NCBI RefSeq assembly: GCF_001557535.2
Contig: NZ_CP014315.1
Span: 992,001 to 1,056,000 of the forward strand
Source of the DNA: Burkholderia sp. PAMC 26561
Lineage (GTDB): Bacteria; Pseudomonadota; Gammaproteobacteria; Burkholderiales; Burkholderiaceae
Direction: 5' to 3'
DNA length: 64,000 nt
Shown here one piece after another: positions 51,476-60,547 of the stretch. Position 1 is the stretch's first letter. Each line of letters opens with the position of its first letter. The notes under the pieces are model-generated. The model did no database searches and had not been told where the DNA came from. It was given only the letters and a program-made list of their open reading frames with translations. Made by a program: the position numbers and the translations under genes.

Positions 51476-52763
51476 TGACCGGCTGCGCGACGGTTGCGTC
51501 GGCGCGCCGGTTGACGAGCGAGGGACGCACCAGCGTCCACAGCAGCACTACGCCGATCAGATCGCCGAAGCCGAGCGCCACGAAAAACGGCGCATATCCA
51601 ATGGTCGATACCAGTGCACCGATCACGAGCGTGAAGCCCAGGTTGCCGATCCCCGCCGATAACCCCGCGAACCCCGTCACCGTCGCAACTTCGCGGCGCG
51701 GGAACAGGTCGGCCGACATCGAAATGACAGTGACCGAGAGCGTCTGGTGCGCGAAGCCGCCAAGGCACAGCAGAAAGATAGCTGTGGAGGGATCCTTCAC
51801 ATAACCGACGCCGGCCATCGCGGTCATGATCAGCGCGCCGAACGTGAAGACCATGCGCTTGCCGTTGATCACCGAGATGTTGAAATGCTTGTTGAGGTAC
51901 ATCGAAATCGTGCCGCCCATCAGGCAGCCGATATCCGCCGCGACGAACGGCAGCCACGCCGTCATGGCGATGGCCTTCAAGTCGAAGCCGCGCGCCTGAT
52001 GCAGATAGAGCGGCATCCAGAATACGAGCGTGCCCCAGACCGGATCGGCAAAGAAGCGCGGCAGCGCGATGCCCCAGAAATTGCGTTGACTGAAGATCTT
52101 GCGCAGGTTGGGTTTTGCGCCGTTATCGGAGAGTTCGGCGTGTTCGCCTTCCACGATATAAGCCGCTTCCTTCGAAGTAAGCGACTTGTGTTCGCTGGGA
52201 TGACGATAGAACACGATCCACAGCGCCGCCCATACAAGGCCCAGGCAACCCGCAATCACGAATGCCATTTCCCAGTTGTACTTGAGGATCGACCACGCAA
52301 TGAGCGGCGGGGCGGCAATGGCGCCTATCGACGTACCGATGTTGAAGATACCCGCTGCGAGCGCGCGTTCGCGTGCGGGAAACCAGAACGCGGCCATGCG
52401 CATGCCGGCCGGAATAAACGACGCTTCAGCAAGACCGAGCAGGCCGCGCAGCACGAACAGGCCGACCCAGCCGCTCGCGAAACCATGGCCGATACACACG
52501 ATCGACCACATCAGGCCGCATAGCAAAAAGCCGAAGCGCAGGCCAATACGATCCATGAGGTAACCGGTGGCCGGCGCGCCGATCGGGTACATCACGAGGA
52601 AGGCTCCGGTGATCCAGCCGTATTGCTGGGTGGAGATATGCAGGTCGGTCATGACCGTCGGCGCGGCGACGCTCAGCGAGCTGCGCGCGAGGTAATTCAT
52701 GACGGTGCCGAGCGTGAGCAGGCCGATCATCCACCAGCGCAGGCCGCGTAGTTTCATTGCCAT
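51468..52763 (-). CDS. MFS transporter, anion:cation symporter (hexuronate/galactonate type)
   Basis: A 431-residue carrier of the ACS family (ExuT, GudP, DgoT relatives). Features are 'GTVMNYLARSSLSVAAPTVM' in helix 1, 'IGAPATGYLMDRIGLRFGF' in loop 2-3, and 'GLLGLAEASFIPAGMRMAAFWFPARERALAAGIFNIGTSIG' across helices 4-5, which is diagnostic for the family. Imports sugar acids with protons or sodium. It is the first gene of a run with the SMP-30 lactonase and a porin, supporting a sugar-acid role. GGAG lies nine bases before the ATG. Confidence 0.93.
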   Translation of the reverse strand: MAMKLRGLRWWMIGLLTLGTVMNYLARSSLSVAAPTVMTDLHISTQQYGWITGAFLVMYPIGAPATGYLMDRIGLRFGFLLCGLMWSIVCIGHGFASGWVGLFVLRGLLGLAEASFIPAGMRMAAFWFPARERALAAGIFNIGTSIGAIAAPPLIAWSILKYNWEMAFVIAGCLGLVWAALWIVFYRHPSEHKSLTSKEAAYIVEGEHAELSDNGAKPNLRKIFSQRNFWGIALPRFFADPVWGTLVFWMPLYLHQARGFDLKAIAMTAWLPFVAADIGCLMGGTISMYLNKHFNISVINGKRMVFTFGALIMTAMAGVGYVKDPSTAIFLLCLGGFAHQTLSVTVISMSADLFPRREVATVTGFAGLSAGIGNLGFTLVIGALVSTIGYAPFFVALGFGDLIGVVLLWTLVRPSLVNRRADATVAQPVNA

Positions 52764-53353
52764 GTCGGTGTCTCCGAAGCCGTTGTCTTGCCGGCGATGG
52801 CATGCGGTTTTATGTGCTGCGCGCGCATTGCTTTATCGGCCGGACATTGCGCACGTAAGGTACGTTACGTAATGTGAACGCATCGTATGTCAGATGACTT
52901 ACCTGACGCAACATTAGCGCCCTCAGCGTTTACACCAGTAATAATTCCTTGGATTCGGGCATGAGGATGGCGAAAATGTTGGCAAACCGGTATCTAGGGG
53001 CCTTGCGGGCGGTTTTCGGACTATATCTGGCCACCGCGCGCGGTGAAAAGACGTCGTACAACATAGGGTAAGCGATGGCGCTCGCGTGACATGGCGCAAG
53101 ATTGATGTTTCATTGATGCATCATTCGGCCCCTTTTAAGGGATGGTAATATTCGACGCCAGTTACCCCAAAATGTCTGAAAGCACGGGCACGGTGTATCG
53201 ATAATCAACTGGCCACGCGCCACTTCCATATTTGAGTTTCAGCGATATTTTGTTACAGGAAGTATCGATTGCCGACGCATATAGCAAGTTCGATCAAGAT
53301 ATGACTTGAATCGCTCGGTTTGAGGGCGGAGATTGCGGCCAAATGGACACTAA
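52764..53353. promoter_or_regulatory. Long divergent intergenic region with operator-like palindromes
   Basis: Nearly 600 bases without a gene. On the MFS side are TTACGTAA (52865-52872) and GTCAGATGAC (52889-52898), the latter extended as GTCAG-N9-CTGAC to 52907; these are candidate operators for the sugar-acid operon. On the acyltransferase side (about 53100-53350) the sequence turns AT-rich, with a CCCTT-TT-AAGGG repeat near 53133. No promoter was identified with confidence. Confidence 0.4.
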
Positions 53354-53917
53354 ATGAAAAATGTATTTGTCAGAGGATTAGCACAACTGAAGAGCGTGCT
53401 TGTCCGCCTGTCATTAAAGGTCGATAACGTAGGTTATGAAAGTGCGCCGATCTTCTCAGGCAAATGGCCGAAAATCACGAATAAAGGGCGCATTTACATC
53501 GCGGAGAATTGCTCGTTTCGATCATTCCGCACGCGTCAGCACATTACCGTGACAAAGGACGCCATATTGGAGATCGGACGAAACACGTTTATGAACGACG
53601 GTGCCAACCTGTGCGCGACGCTTTCCGTGAAGATTGGCAAGAATTGCAAGATCGGTGATATGACATATATTTACGATACCGACTTTCATCAGGTATCTCC
53701 GCAACATCCGACCAAGCGCGCACCTATATTCATTGGCAATAATGTCTGGATTGGCGCTCGTTCCACCATATTAGCCGGCGCGGATATTGGCGATCATTCC
53801 GTTATTGCCGCGGGTTCGACTGTTACCGGAGAAATCCCCGCGAAGAGCTTGGCAGGGGGCTCTCCGGCACGCGTGATAAGAACGCTGGATGTTCCGGATG
53901 ACTGGGTTCGCGATTAA
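53354..53917 (+). CDS. Hexapeptide-repeat acyltransferase
   Basis: A 187-residue left-handed beta-helix acyltransferase (WbbJ/CysE-like). Imperfect hexapeptides run from 'ILEIGRNTFMNDGANL' to 'IFIGNNVWIGARSTILAGADIGDHSVIAAGSTVTGEIPAKSLAGGSPARVIR', with the catalytic His in 'DTDFHQVSP'. This is typical of O-acetyltransferases for polysaccharide. The gene uses several TTA and AGA codons (for example GGA-TTA, TCA-TTA, ATA-TTA) that are rare in its GC-rich neighbours and follows an AT-rich leader, so horizontal acquisition is plausible. It stands alone. Confidence 0.85.
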   Translation: MKNVFVRGLAQLKSVLVRLSLKVDNVGYESAPIFSGKWPKITNKGRIYIAENCSFRSFRTRQHITVTKDAILEIGRNTFMNDGANLCATLSVKIGKNCKIGDMTYIYDTDFHQVSPQHPTKRAPIFIGNNVWIGARSTILAGADIGDHSVIAAGSTVTGEIPAKSLAGGSPARVIRTLDVPDDWVRD

Positions 53918-53950
53918 ATCAGCGGGAGTTGGATTAGGGCAGTCAATGCC

Positions 53951-53990
53951 GCTGAATATCGGCGAATATCGCCGAATGCCGCCGAATTCC
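53951..53990. repeat. Four tandem 10-bp repeats
   Basis: Four successive 10-mers, GCTGAATATC, GGCGAATATC, GCCGAATGCC and GCCGAATTCC, lie between the convergent acyltransferase and phytanoyl-CoA dioxygenase-like genes. The consensus is GSCGAATNYC. They are not coding. Confidence 0.6.
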
Positions 53991-54007
53991 GATTTGGCAC
54001 GCGCGTT

Positions 54008-54799
54008 TCAAACAATAAATGGAAATTCCGCTTCAGGCAGTGCGTCTCCATGCTTGAACTTGTTCATGAGTTCCGGGTAGGGAGGCGACGTTTCACCGCC
54101 GCGATCCACGAAGTGCGCGCCATCTCCGAGCCATCTGAACGATACGACCCGCCGTGACTGCTGCCCGGCCGTATTGCCAGGTGCGCCATGCACTGTATGA
54201 AAGTTGAACGCAATAGCATCGCCCGGCTCCAGGTCCCAACCGAGGATCTGATAATCGCTGCGGTGTGCATCGATATCCGGCAACTCCTCCAGCGTGTCGG
54301 ACTTGTGGTCGTAAGCCACGCCGCTAAACTTGCGCGGCCGGAACAGCTTGCCCCACTTGTGCGATCCCGCGACGAACTCCACACATGTCTCGCGCGGCAC
54401 CGAGTCGAGTGGAATCCATAGACTCACGGCTTGATCTGCGCTGACGCAGTAATAGGGTTCGTCGTGATGCCAGGGTGTGAGCTTTGCCGCGCCGGCTTCC
54501 TTCACGAGCACATGTTCATGGAAGATGCGGGCGCGCTGCGAATCCATCAGCGCCTGCGCGACGGAGGCGGCCGCGCTATGTTCGACAAAAGCCTTGAACG
54601 GCGCGATGCGCTGCCAGTTGCAGTAATCGCCGAAAAACCGGCCTGACGTTTTTTCGGGCGTGTAATTCCTGAACGACGGCCCCGGATGCGTCGCGTTGTA
54701 CTCCACGCCTTCGCGCAACGTTTCCATCCAGTCCTTGAACATCCCGCGCAACACGACCGCGCCGTCGCGCTCGAAGGCTTCCCGTTCTGCTGCCAGCAT
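54008..54799 (-). CDS. Phytanoyl-CoA dioxygenase family Fe(II)/2-oxoglutarate oxygenase
   Basis: A 263-residue PhyH-fold dioxygenase. The iron ligands are the H-x-D in 'TPWHHDEPYY' and the distal His in 'FNFHTVHGAPGN'; the Arg of 'SRRVVSFRW' would bind 2-oxoglutarate. Such enzymes hydroxylate small molecules, often from lipid, amine or ectoine pathways. AGGAG lies eight bases before the ATG. It is the last gene of the leftward operon after the two ABC permease genes (49-nt gap), so its substrate is probably imported by that transporter or derived from it. Confidence 0.9.
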   Translation of the reverse strand: MLAAEREAFERDGAVVLRGMFKDWMETLREGVEYNATHPGPSFRNYTPEKTSGRFFGDYCNWQRIAPFKAFVEHSAAASVAQALMDSQRARIFHEHVLVKEAGAAKLTPWHHDEPYYCVSADQAVSLWIPLDSVPRETCVEFVAGSHKWGKLFRPRKFSGVAYDHKSDTLEELPDIDAHRSDYQILGWDLEPGDAIAFNFHTVHGAPGNTAGQQSRRVVSFRWLGDGAHFVDRGGETSPPYPELMNKFKHGDALPEAEFPFIV

Positions 54800-54848
54800 G
54801 GTGTTCTCCTTTATCGATTGACCGGGCTTTTCTCATGGATCACGCGGA

Positions 54849-55676
54849 TCACGCGCCCGGCAGCGTTGCAGCGGCGCTGCGTCCGCGCAGCCAGTTGATG
54901 CTGCTGAATAAAGCAACCGCGAACAGGATCAGCATGGTCGCGACCGCGAGAATGGATGGATCGATGGAATCACGAATCCCGCTCCACATCTGCCGCGGCA
55001 CGGTTCGCTGATCCGGGCCGCCAATGAACAGGATCACGATGACTTCGTCGAAGGAAGTCGCGAACGCGAATACGCTGCCCGTCGCCACGGCCGGCAGGAT
55101 CAGCGGCAAGGTCACGCGGCGAAATGCGGTCCACGGCGCGGCGCCGAGTCCGGAAGCCGCTCGAATCAGGCTTTGATCGAACGACAGCAGCGACGCCGTG
55201 ACGGTGATCACCACGAACGGTGTGCCGAGCGCGGCATGCGCCAGCACCACGCCGATATACGAATTCACCAGCCCCAGTGGCGCGAACACGAGATAGAACC
55301 CGGCGGCCACGACGACGATGGGGATGATCATCGGCGAGATGAGCAGCGGCATGATGACGGCGCGAAACGGAAAATTGGAGCGGCTGAGTCCGAGCGCCGC
55401 GAGCGTGCCCAGGCCCGTGGCGAGCACCGTGGATGCGGCGCCAATGCCGATGCTGTTCGCGAACGCGCGCTGCCAGTCGCTGCTGCCGAGCGCCTTGGAA
55501 TACCAGTGCAGCGAGAAGCCTTGCATCGGATAGGAGAAGTACGCGCCAGAGTTGAACGACAGCGGCACGATGGCGAGAATCGGCGCTATCAGGAAGAACA
55601 GGATCAGTGCGGAATGCACGCGCAACCACTTCGATGCGATGCGTTCCGATAACACGAGATGCCTTTGGCTTTGCAT
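54849..55676 (-). CDS. ABC transporter permease, PotC-like
   Basis: A 275-residue inner-membrane permease of the spermidine/putrescine class. It has about six membrane helices and the EAA loop 'AASGLGAAPWTAFRRVTLPLILPAVATGSVFAF' that docks with the ATPase. The start 'MQSQRHLVLSERIASKWLRVHSALI' is cytoplasmic. It lies 22 nt after the end of the original potB-like frame. Together with PotB-, PotF- and PotA-like proteins it would form an importer for a polyamine-like or quaternary ammonium solute. Confidence 0.92.
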   Translation of the reverse strand: MQSQRHLVLSERIASKWLRVHSALILFFLIAPILAIVPLSFNSGAYFSYPMQGFSLHWYSKALGSSDWQRAFANSIGIGAASTVLATGLGTLAALGLSRSNFPFRAVIMPLLISPMIIPIVVVAAGFYLVFAPLGLVNSYIGVVLAHAALGTPFVVITVTASLLSFDQSLIRAASGLGAAPWTAFRRVTLPLILPAVATGSVFAFATSFDEVIVILFIGGPDQRTVPRQMWSGIRDSIDPSILAVATMLILFAVALFSSINWLRGRSAAATLPGA

Positions 55677-55698
55677 GATGTCGTCCTCGCCCTGGCGC

Positions 55699-55800
55699 CT
55701 AGCCGAACCTCAACCGGTCGATACCCACAAGCCGGTTAAACACGAAATAGAACACGGCCGTGAAGATCACGAGATATGCCGACAATGCGCCCGCCAGCCC
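55699..55800 (-). other. Out-of-frame 3' remnant of the PotB-like permease gene
   Basis: Shifting by one base at the C-run 55798-55801 restores the expected end of a PotB-like permease: after 'NEQLNWG' the other frame reads 'LAGALSAYLVIFTAVFYFVF', then 'NRLVGIDRLRFG' and TAG at 55699-55701. It supplies the last membrane helix missing from the main frame. Confidence 0.7.
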
Positions 55801-56969
55801 CAGTTGAGTTGCTCGTTGGTCTGCGCGGCGATGAGCTGGCTGATCATTTCATCGCCCGCGCCGCCGAGCAGCGCGGGCGTGATGTAGTAACCGAGCGCAA
55901 GCACGAACACGAGGAAGCACCCTGCGCCCACGCCGGGAAGCGTCTGCGGCATGTAGATGCGAACGAACGCGGTCACGGGATGCGCGCCGAGCGATTGCGC
56001 CGCGCGCATGTAAACCGGTGACACGCCCTTCATGACCGAATAGATCGCGAGGATCATGTAGGGCAGCAGGATATGCGTCATGCCGATCAGGACGCCCGTG
56101 CGGTTGAAGAGCAGCGGCAGCGGATGGCTGACGATTCCCGAACTCACAAGCAGGCTGTTGATCACGCCGCTCGGTTGCAGCAGCACATACCACGCGGTCG
56201 TTCGAACCAGCAGCGAGGTCCAGAACGGCACGATCACGAGCAGCATCAGGCGATTGCTCTTTGCAGGCGGGAGAGTGGCGAGCAGATACGCAACCGGATA
56301 TCCAAGCAGCAGGCACAGCACCATGACTGAAGCGCTGATCCATACCGTGCGCGCAAACGCGTTGACGTAGACAGAACTGTCTGCCGGGAGGGATTTGATG
56401 GCGCCGTCGGCCGTGACTTCGGAATCCACGGCAGTGAGCAAGTAATCAGGCGTCGGAGACACCGCCGAGCGCTTCAGGTAACGCCAGATGTCGTGCGTGC
56501 CCCAACGCGGATCGAGCTCGATCAACGCGGGTTTCCAGGCAGCCGGCGCGGTCTCGGGCAACTGGCGCGCCGTTTTCATCAGCAAGCTGCGAAACTCGGG
56601 CAGGTAGAAGTTCATCCGTCGCGCAACGGTGCCGAGCTGGCCTTCTTGCGAAGCTCGCCGCATGTCGGCGGCGAGCAGGGCGAAGGTGCGTTCGTCGGGT
56701 ATCCCTTCGCCGTTCCATGATTTGAGCGATTGCGACAGCACCGGCAAGTTCACCGGCACTTCGCGGTTCACGACGCTTCTTGAAAGCAGGATCGCAATGG
56801 GCGCAATGAAGGTGGCGAGCAGGAACAGCAGCAGCGGCAGGGCGAGCAACAGCGCTTGCGTGGATGCACGCCGGCGCGTCTTGGCATACGCTTCGCGGCC
56901 GGCGGTTTTAGCATCCGCAACGCTCGCTCCGGCCGGCTCCCGCAGATCGCTGGTCACTGTCACAGTCAC
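55767..56969 (-). CDS. ABC transporter permease, PotB-like, frameshifted near the C-terminus
   Basis: A 400-residue permease frame of the spermidine/putrescine class. An unusual periplasmic insert of about 130 residues lies between the first helix (about 37-60) and the rest. The helices 'VMVLCLLLGYPVAYLLATLP' and the EAA loop 'AAQSLGAHPVTAFVRIYMPQTLPGVGAGCFLVF' are normal. At 'NEQLNWG' the frame changes to 'WRAHCRHIS' and stops, losing the last membrane helix, which is intact in another frame to 55699. A single missing base (or sequencing error) in a run of C explains it. Importer function may be impaired. Confidence 0.85.
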   Translation of the reverse strand: MTVTVTSDLREPAGASVADAKTAGREAYAKTRRRASTQALLLALPLLLFLLATFIAPIAILLSRSVVNREVPVNLPVLSQSLKSWNGEGIPDERTFALLAADMRRASQEGQLGTVARRMNFYLPEFRSLLMKTARQLPETAPAAWKPALIELDPRWGTHDIWRYLKRSAVSPTPDYLLTAVDSEVTADGAIKSLPADSSVYVNAFARTVWISASVMVLCLLLGYPVAYLLATLPPAKSNRLMLLVIVPFWTSLLVRTTAWYVLLQPSGVINSLLVSSGIVSHPLPLLFNRTGVLIGMTHILLPYMILAIYSVMKGVSPVYMRAAQSLGAHPVTAFVRIYMPQTLPGVGAGCFLVFVLALGYYITPALLGGAGDEMISQLIAAQTNEQLNWGWRAHCRHIS

Positions 56970-56989
56970 AATTCACCTTACGGGTTTGA

Positions 56990-58054
56990 TTACTGCGTCA
57001 GCCACACCTGGAAGCGCTTGTTGATCTGGTCGGCGTTGTCGGCCCAGAAACTCGCGTTGATCTGCACGGCGCGCTTGAAGTTGCCGGGCGCGGTCGGCAG
57101 GTCGTTCAGGCGCGCTTTATCGATGAGCGGAATCGAGTCCTTGCGCGGCGGCGCGTAGGCAATGTACTTGGTCAGGTCGGCATAGCTTTTTGCCGTCGAT
57201 GCCGATGCAATGAATTTGGCCGCCGCGTCGGCGTTCTTTGCACCCATCGGAATGCCCCACCATTCGAAGTCGTAGACCTGACCGTCCCATACCGATTCGA
57301 ACGGCTTGTGATCCTTGTGGACGGCGTCATCGATCCGGCCGTTGTACGCCTGCGTCATCACCACCGCGCCATCCGAAAGCAGTTGCGGCGGTTGTGCGCC
57401 GGCTTCCCACCAGACGATGCTCGACTTGATGGTGTCGAGTTTCTTGAACGCGCGATCCACCCCGGCCGGTGTGCCGAGGACCTTGTAGACGTCGGCGGGT
57501 TTGACGCCATCGGCGAGTAGCGCCCATTCGAGCGTCACCTTCGGCGACTTGCGCAGGCCACGCTTGCCGGGATATTTCTTCAGGTCGAAGAAGTCGTTGA
57601 TGGAGGTCGGCGCGCTCTTCAGCTTGGTCGTGTCGTAGGCATAAACGGTGGACCAGACCATGGCGGCGACCGCGCAATCCATGATCGAACCGGGAATGAA
57701 TGCGCTCGTGTTGCCGAGCGACTTCTTATCGATCTTCTTGAGCAAGCCTTCGTCACAACCGGTGATCGCATCGTTCGATTCGAGGTCGATCAGGTCCCAC
57801 GTGGGATTCTTCGCCTGCTCCATTGCCGATAATTTGGCGAGGCCGCCGTCGTAAGATTCCGTCGAGAAGCCGATGCCTGTTGCAGCCGTGAACGGCTCGA
57901 AAAACGCCTTCTTCGCCGCGGCTTCGTATGCGCCGCCGAAGGTGACCACCGAGATGGTTTCCGCCGCATGCGCGCTCGCCGAAAACAATGCGACAGTCGA
58001 AAGAACGAGTCCGGCGATGCCCGTCATACCGGTTTGGATCAGTTTGGTTTTCAT
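56990..58054 (-). CDS. ABC transporter substrate-binding protein, PotF/PotD-like
   Basis: A 354-residue periplasmic receptor. A signal peptide (about 1-30, ending AHA) precedes 'AETISVVTFGGAYEAAAKKAFFEPF', the typical start of polyamine/betaine-type extracellular solute-binding proteins. 'WDLIDLESNDAITGCDEGLL' and 'SPTSINDFFDLKKYPGKRGL' (approximately) follow the family course. Aromatic residues such as 'WWEAGAQPPQLL' and 'DFEWWGIPMG' could box a cationic ligand. GGAG lies nine bases before the ATG at 58054. The operon lacks polyamine enzymes but has a Rieske oxygenase, so the ligand may be another amine. Confidence 0.9.
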   Translation of the reverse strand: MKTKLIQTGMTGIAGLVLSTVALFSASAHAAETISVVTFGGAYEAAAKKAFFEPFTAATGIGFSTESYDGGLAKLSAMEQAKNPTWDLIDLESNDAITGCDEGLLKKIDKKSLGNTSAFIPGSIMDCAVAAMVWSTVYAYDTTKLKSAPTSINDFFDLKKYPGKRGLRKSPKVTLEWALLADGVKPADVYKVLGTPAGVDRAFKKLDTIKSSIVWWEAGAQPPQLLSDGAVVMTQAYNGRIDDAVHKDHKPFESVWDGQVYDFEWWGIPMGAKNADAAAKFIASASTAKSYADLTKYIAYAPPRKDSIPLIDKARLNDLPTAPGNFKRAVQINASFWADNADQINKRFQVWLTQ

Positions 58055-58055
58055 G

Positions 58056-59213
58056 TCAGTGGACTCCTGCGGTGAGGGACGGAGCATGGCCGTGGCTTGC
58101 AGTTACGGCCGTTGCGAGGATCTTGCAGTCGTCGTGGCGCCACGCCACGACGGTTGCACTGCCGAGTGACGGAAGGTCGTGATGCTGCGTGTTGGGTACC
58201 TTGACAATGAGGCTGTCGCCCGAGCCTTGTGCGCCAAGTTTCAAGTGAACGCGGTGATGGTCGCCGCAATACACGAGTTCTTCCACGCGCGCCGTCACCA
58301 GGTTGGTGTCGGCGGCGCTTAGGATTCCTTCTGCCGATGCAATGTGCGCGCGCTCCGGGCGCAGCGCCAGCATGGCTTCCTCGCCGTTACGCAAGCCCCG
58401 GCCGCAACGTCCGCGAATGACCGCACCGTCTGGCAACACGAGCGTCGCCCAGTCCGGATCCTGTTCGAGCACGCGGCCCATCAAACCGTTGTTCTCACCG
58501 ACGAAATTCGCGACGAATGCGTTGTGCGCGTTTTCATAGAGTTCCGTTGGAGTCGCTGCTTGCTGGATGCGGCCATCGGAGAAAACGGCCACGCGGTCCG
58601 ACATGGTCAGCGCTTCCGCCTGATCGTGCGTCACGTACACCACCGTCAATCCCAACTCGCGATGCAGCCGCATGATTTCGTACTGCATGGTTTCGCGCAG
58701 GCGCTTGTCGAGCGCGCCGAGTGGTTCGTCCATCAGCACCACGCTCGGCTCGAACACGAGGGCGCGCGCAAGGGCCACACGCTGCTGCTGTCCGCCCGAT
58801 AACTGCGCAGGCCGACGCGCCGCGAGATGCGGCAACTCGACCATGTCCAGTGCGCGCTTGACACGCGCCTGTTGCTCGGTCTTGCTCATGCGTCTCACCG
58901 ACAACGGAAACGCAACGTTCTGCTCGATCGTCAAGTGCGGGAACAGCGCGTAGTTCTGGAACACCATGCCGATGTCGCGCTGATGCGGCGGTTTGTCGTC
59001 GAGACGTTTTCCGTTGAGGCGGATCTCGCCCTGAGTCGCCGATTCAAAACCGGCGAGCATCATCAGCGTGGTCGTCTTGCCTGATCCTGAAGGACCAAGC
59101 AACGAGACGAACTCGCCTTTCGCGACATCGAGGTCGAGCCCTTCCACGACGTAATGAACGCCGTCGTATGTCTTGCTCACGCCCGCGAAGGAGATGAAGG
59201 AGTGCGTTGACAT
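58056..59213 (-). CDS. ABC transporter ATPase, PotA-like
   Basis: A 385-residue ATPase of the MOI/polyamine type. Walker A is G40-P-S-G-S-G-K-T-T48, signature 'QLSGGQQQRVALARAL', Walker B 'SVVLMDEPLGALD' and the switch His in 'VTHDQAEAL'. The C-terminal about 120 residues form a TOBE/MOP-like regulatory domain ('LALRPERAHIA'). Its stop is one base from the ATG of the binding-protein gene, so the genes are tightly linked. It energises the importer with the PotB- and PotC-like permeases. Confidence 0.94.
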   Translation of the reverse strand: MSTHSFISFAGVSKTYDGVHYVVEGLDLDVAKGEFVSLLGPSGSGKTTTLMMLAGFESATQGEIRLNGKRLDDKPPHQRDIGMVFQNYALFPHLTIEQNVAFPLSVRRMSKTEQQARVKRALDMVELPHLAARRPAQLSGGQQQRVALARALVFEPSVVLMDEPLGALDKRLRETMQYEIMRLHRELGLTVVYVTHDQAEALTMSDRVAVFSDGRIQQAATPTELYENAHNAFVANFVGENNGLMGRVLEQDPDWATLVLPDGAVIRGRCGRGLRNGEEAMLALRPERAHIASAEGILSAADTNLVTARVEELVYCGDHHRVHLKLGAQGSGDSLIVKVPNTQHHDLPSLGSATVVAWRHDDCKILATAVTASHGHAPSLTAGVH

Positions 59214-59240
59214 CGTGTCGTGTTGGATGAGTGTTGAGAA

Positions 59241-60386
59241 TCAGGCAAGCTGCTGGGCAAGGTAGCGCGCGAAGTCGTAATTGGGCCTTTCCAGATGACT
59301 CAGATGCCCAGGCTTTGCCAGCGGCGCACTCACACCACGGAACACCGCCTGCACGCCGCGCCGGTCTTCTTCATTGACCGCATCGAGCAATGTCTTGAGC
59401 GTTGCCATGTAGTCGGCCGCCTTCGGATCCGCGATGAAATCAGGCGCGAGCCCGCCGCCGAAGCGGATGTGGACACGGCTGGTTCCAACCGGCTGCAGCA
59501 CGAGGTACCAGAAGTAACCTGGCGTGAGCGTGACGAGATGCGTCGGATAGATCGCGAGCAGCGCGGTGGTCTTGCGCCAGTGACCTTGCAGCCGCTGATT
59601 GTCGGGATGCGCCTGACCAATGGGCAACGATGCTTCCTTCGTGATCCAGTGATAGTTGAACGCGTCGCTGCCTGGCGGGCATTCCATTTCTTCGAGACGC
59701 GAATGCGGACCTACGGTTGCCCGATGCAGCATGGGCAGGTGATAACTCTCCATGAAGTTTTCAGCGAGGATCTTCCAGTTGGTATCCCACACGTGTTCTT
59801 CGTAGAACGTTTCCTTGTAATCAGCCATGCCGTAGCTGGCAATCAGTTCGGTGAGACCTGCCAACTTGCCGGCAACTGGCGGCGCGTCGGCATTGAGCGT
59901 GACGTAGATCCAGCCTTGCCAGACCTCGCATCGAACGGACGGCAAACGGTAGTTCTCTTTGCAGAATCCGCTTTGACGATCCATCATTGGCGCACCGCTC
60001 AGCGCGCCGTCGAGCGTGTAGTTCCATGCGTGATAGGGGCAGACGATCCGGCGCGTGTTGCCGCGTCCTTCGAGCAGTACCGACATTCGATGCAGGCAGA
60101 CGTTCGAAAACGCCTTCAATTCCAGCTTCTCGTCGCGCAAGACCACGATCGGCTGGCCATCGATGTCTGCGGTGAGATAGTCGCCGGCATCCGTAATCGA
60201 ACTTGCCCGGCCAACGCAAAGCCATTCGCTGCGGAAGATGTTCGCTTGTTCCAGCGCGAGGAAATCGGGCGAAGTATAGACGGCAGGCGGCATGGAATGC
60301 GCGTCGCTGAAGGGACGCGCGGAGCTCTCCTGCAACTGCCGGACGATATCGAGTCCAGTGCCGGACGCTGCCATTGAAGATCCCAT
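59241..60386 (-). CDS. Rieske non-heme iron oxygenase, alpha subunit
   Basis: A 381-residue Rieske oxygenase. The [2Fe-2S] ligands are C97-L-H99 and C116-P-Y-H119. The mononuclear iron ligands are H216 and H221 in 'ENFMESYHLPMLH'. The residue bridging the two centres is Glu213 rather than the Asp of naphthalene dioxygenase, as in carnitine, betaine and stachydrine demethylases, so N-demethylation or oxidation of an amine is a fair guess. AGG lies close before the ATG. It begins the leftward operon; no reductase gene follows, so electrons must come from elsewhere, perhaps from outside the window. Confidence 0.9.
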   Translation of the reverse strand: MGSSMAASGTGLDIVRQLQESSARPFSDAHSMPPAVYTSPDFLALEQANIFRSEWLCVGRASSITDAGDYLTADIDGQPIVVLRDEKLELKAFSNVCLHRMSVLLEGRGNTRRIVCPYHAWNYTLDGALSGAPMMDRQSGFCKENYRLPSVRCEVWQGWIYVTLNADAPPVAGKLAGLTELIASYGMADYKETFYEEHVWDTNWKILAENFMESYHLPMLHRATVGPHSRLEEMECPPGSDAFNYHWITKEASLPIGQAHPDNQRLQGHWRKTTALLAIYPTHLVTLTPGYFWYLVLQPVGTSRVHIRFGGGLAPDFIADPKAADYMATLKTLLDAVNEEDRRGVQAVFRGVSAPLAKPGHLSHLERPNYDFARYLAQQLA

Positions 60387-60547
60387 CGCGCCTCCCTGTC
60401 AATTCAGTGGATGCTGCAACCGGCTCTCCAGCCAGGCCGCTCGCTGCATGGACATCAATCTATCAAGTCAAATTACCAGCCAAAATATTGTTTTTACATG
60501 TAGAACCAAGTTTTTTCCTATCCAGACGCGAAGCCAGACGCAACGCC

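Noticed and set aside
53951..53990. Tandem 10-mers considered as a CRISPR fragment
   Set aside because: The units are too short and have no spacers, and no cas genes are present.
59295..60377. Rightward open frame of 360 codons
   Set aside because: Antisense to the Rieske oxygenase, which has full ligand motifs; no independent evidence for a gene.
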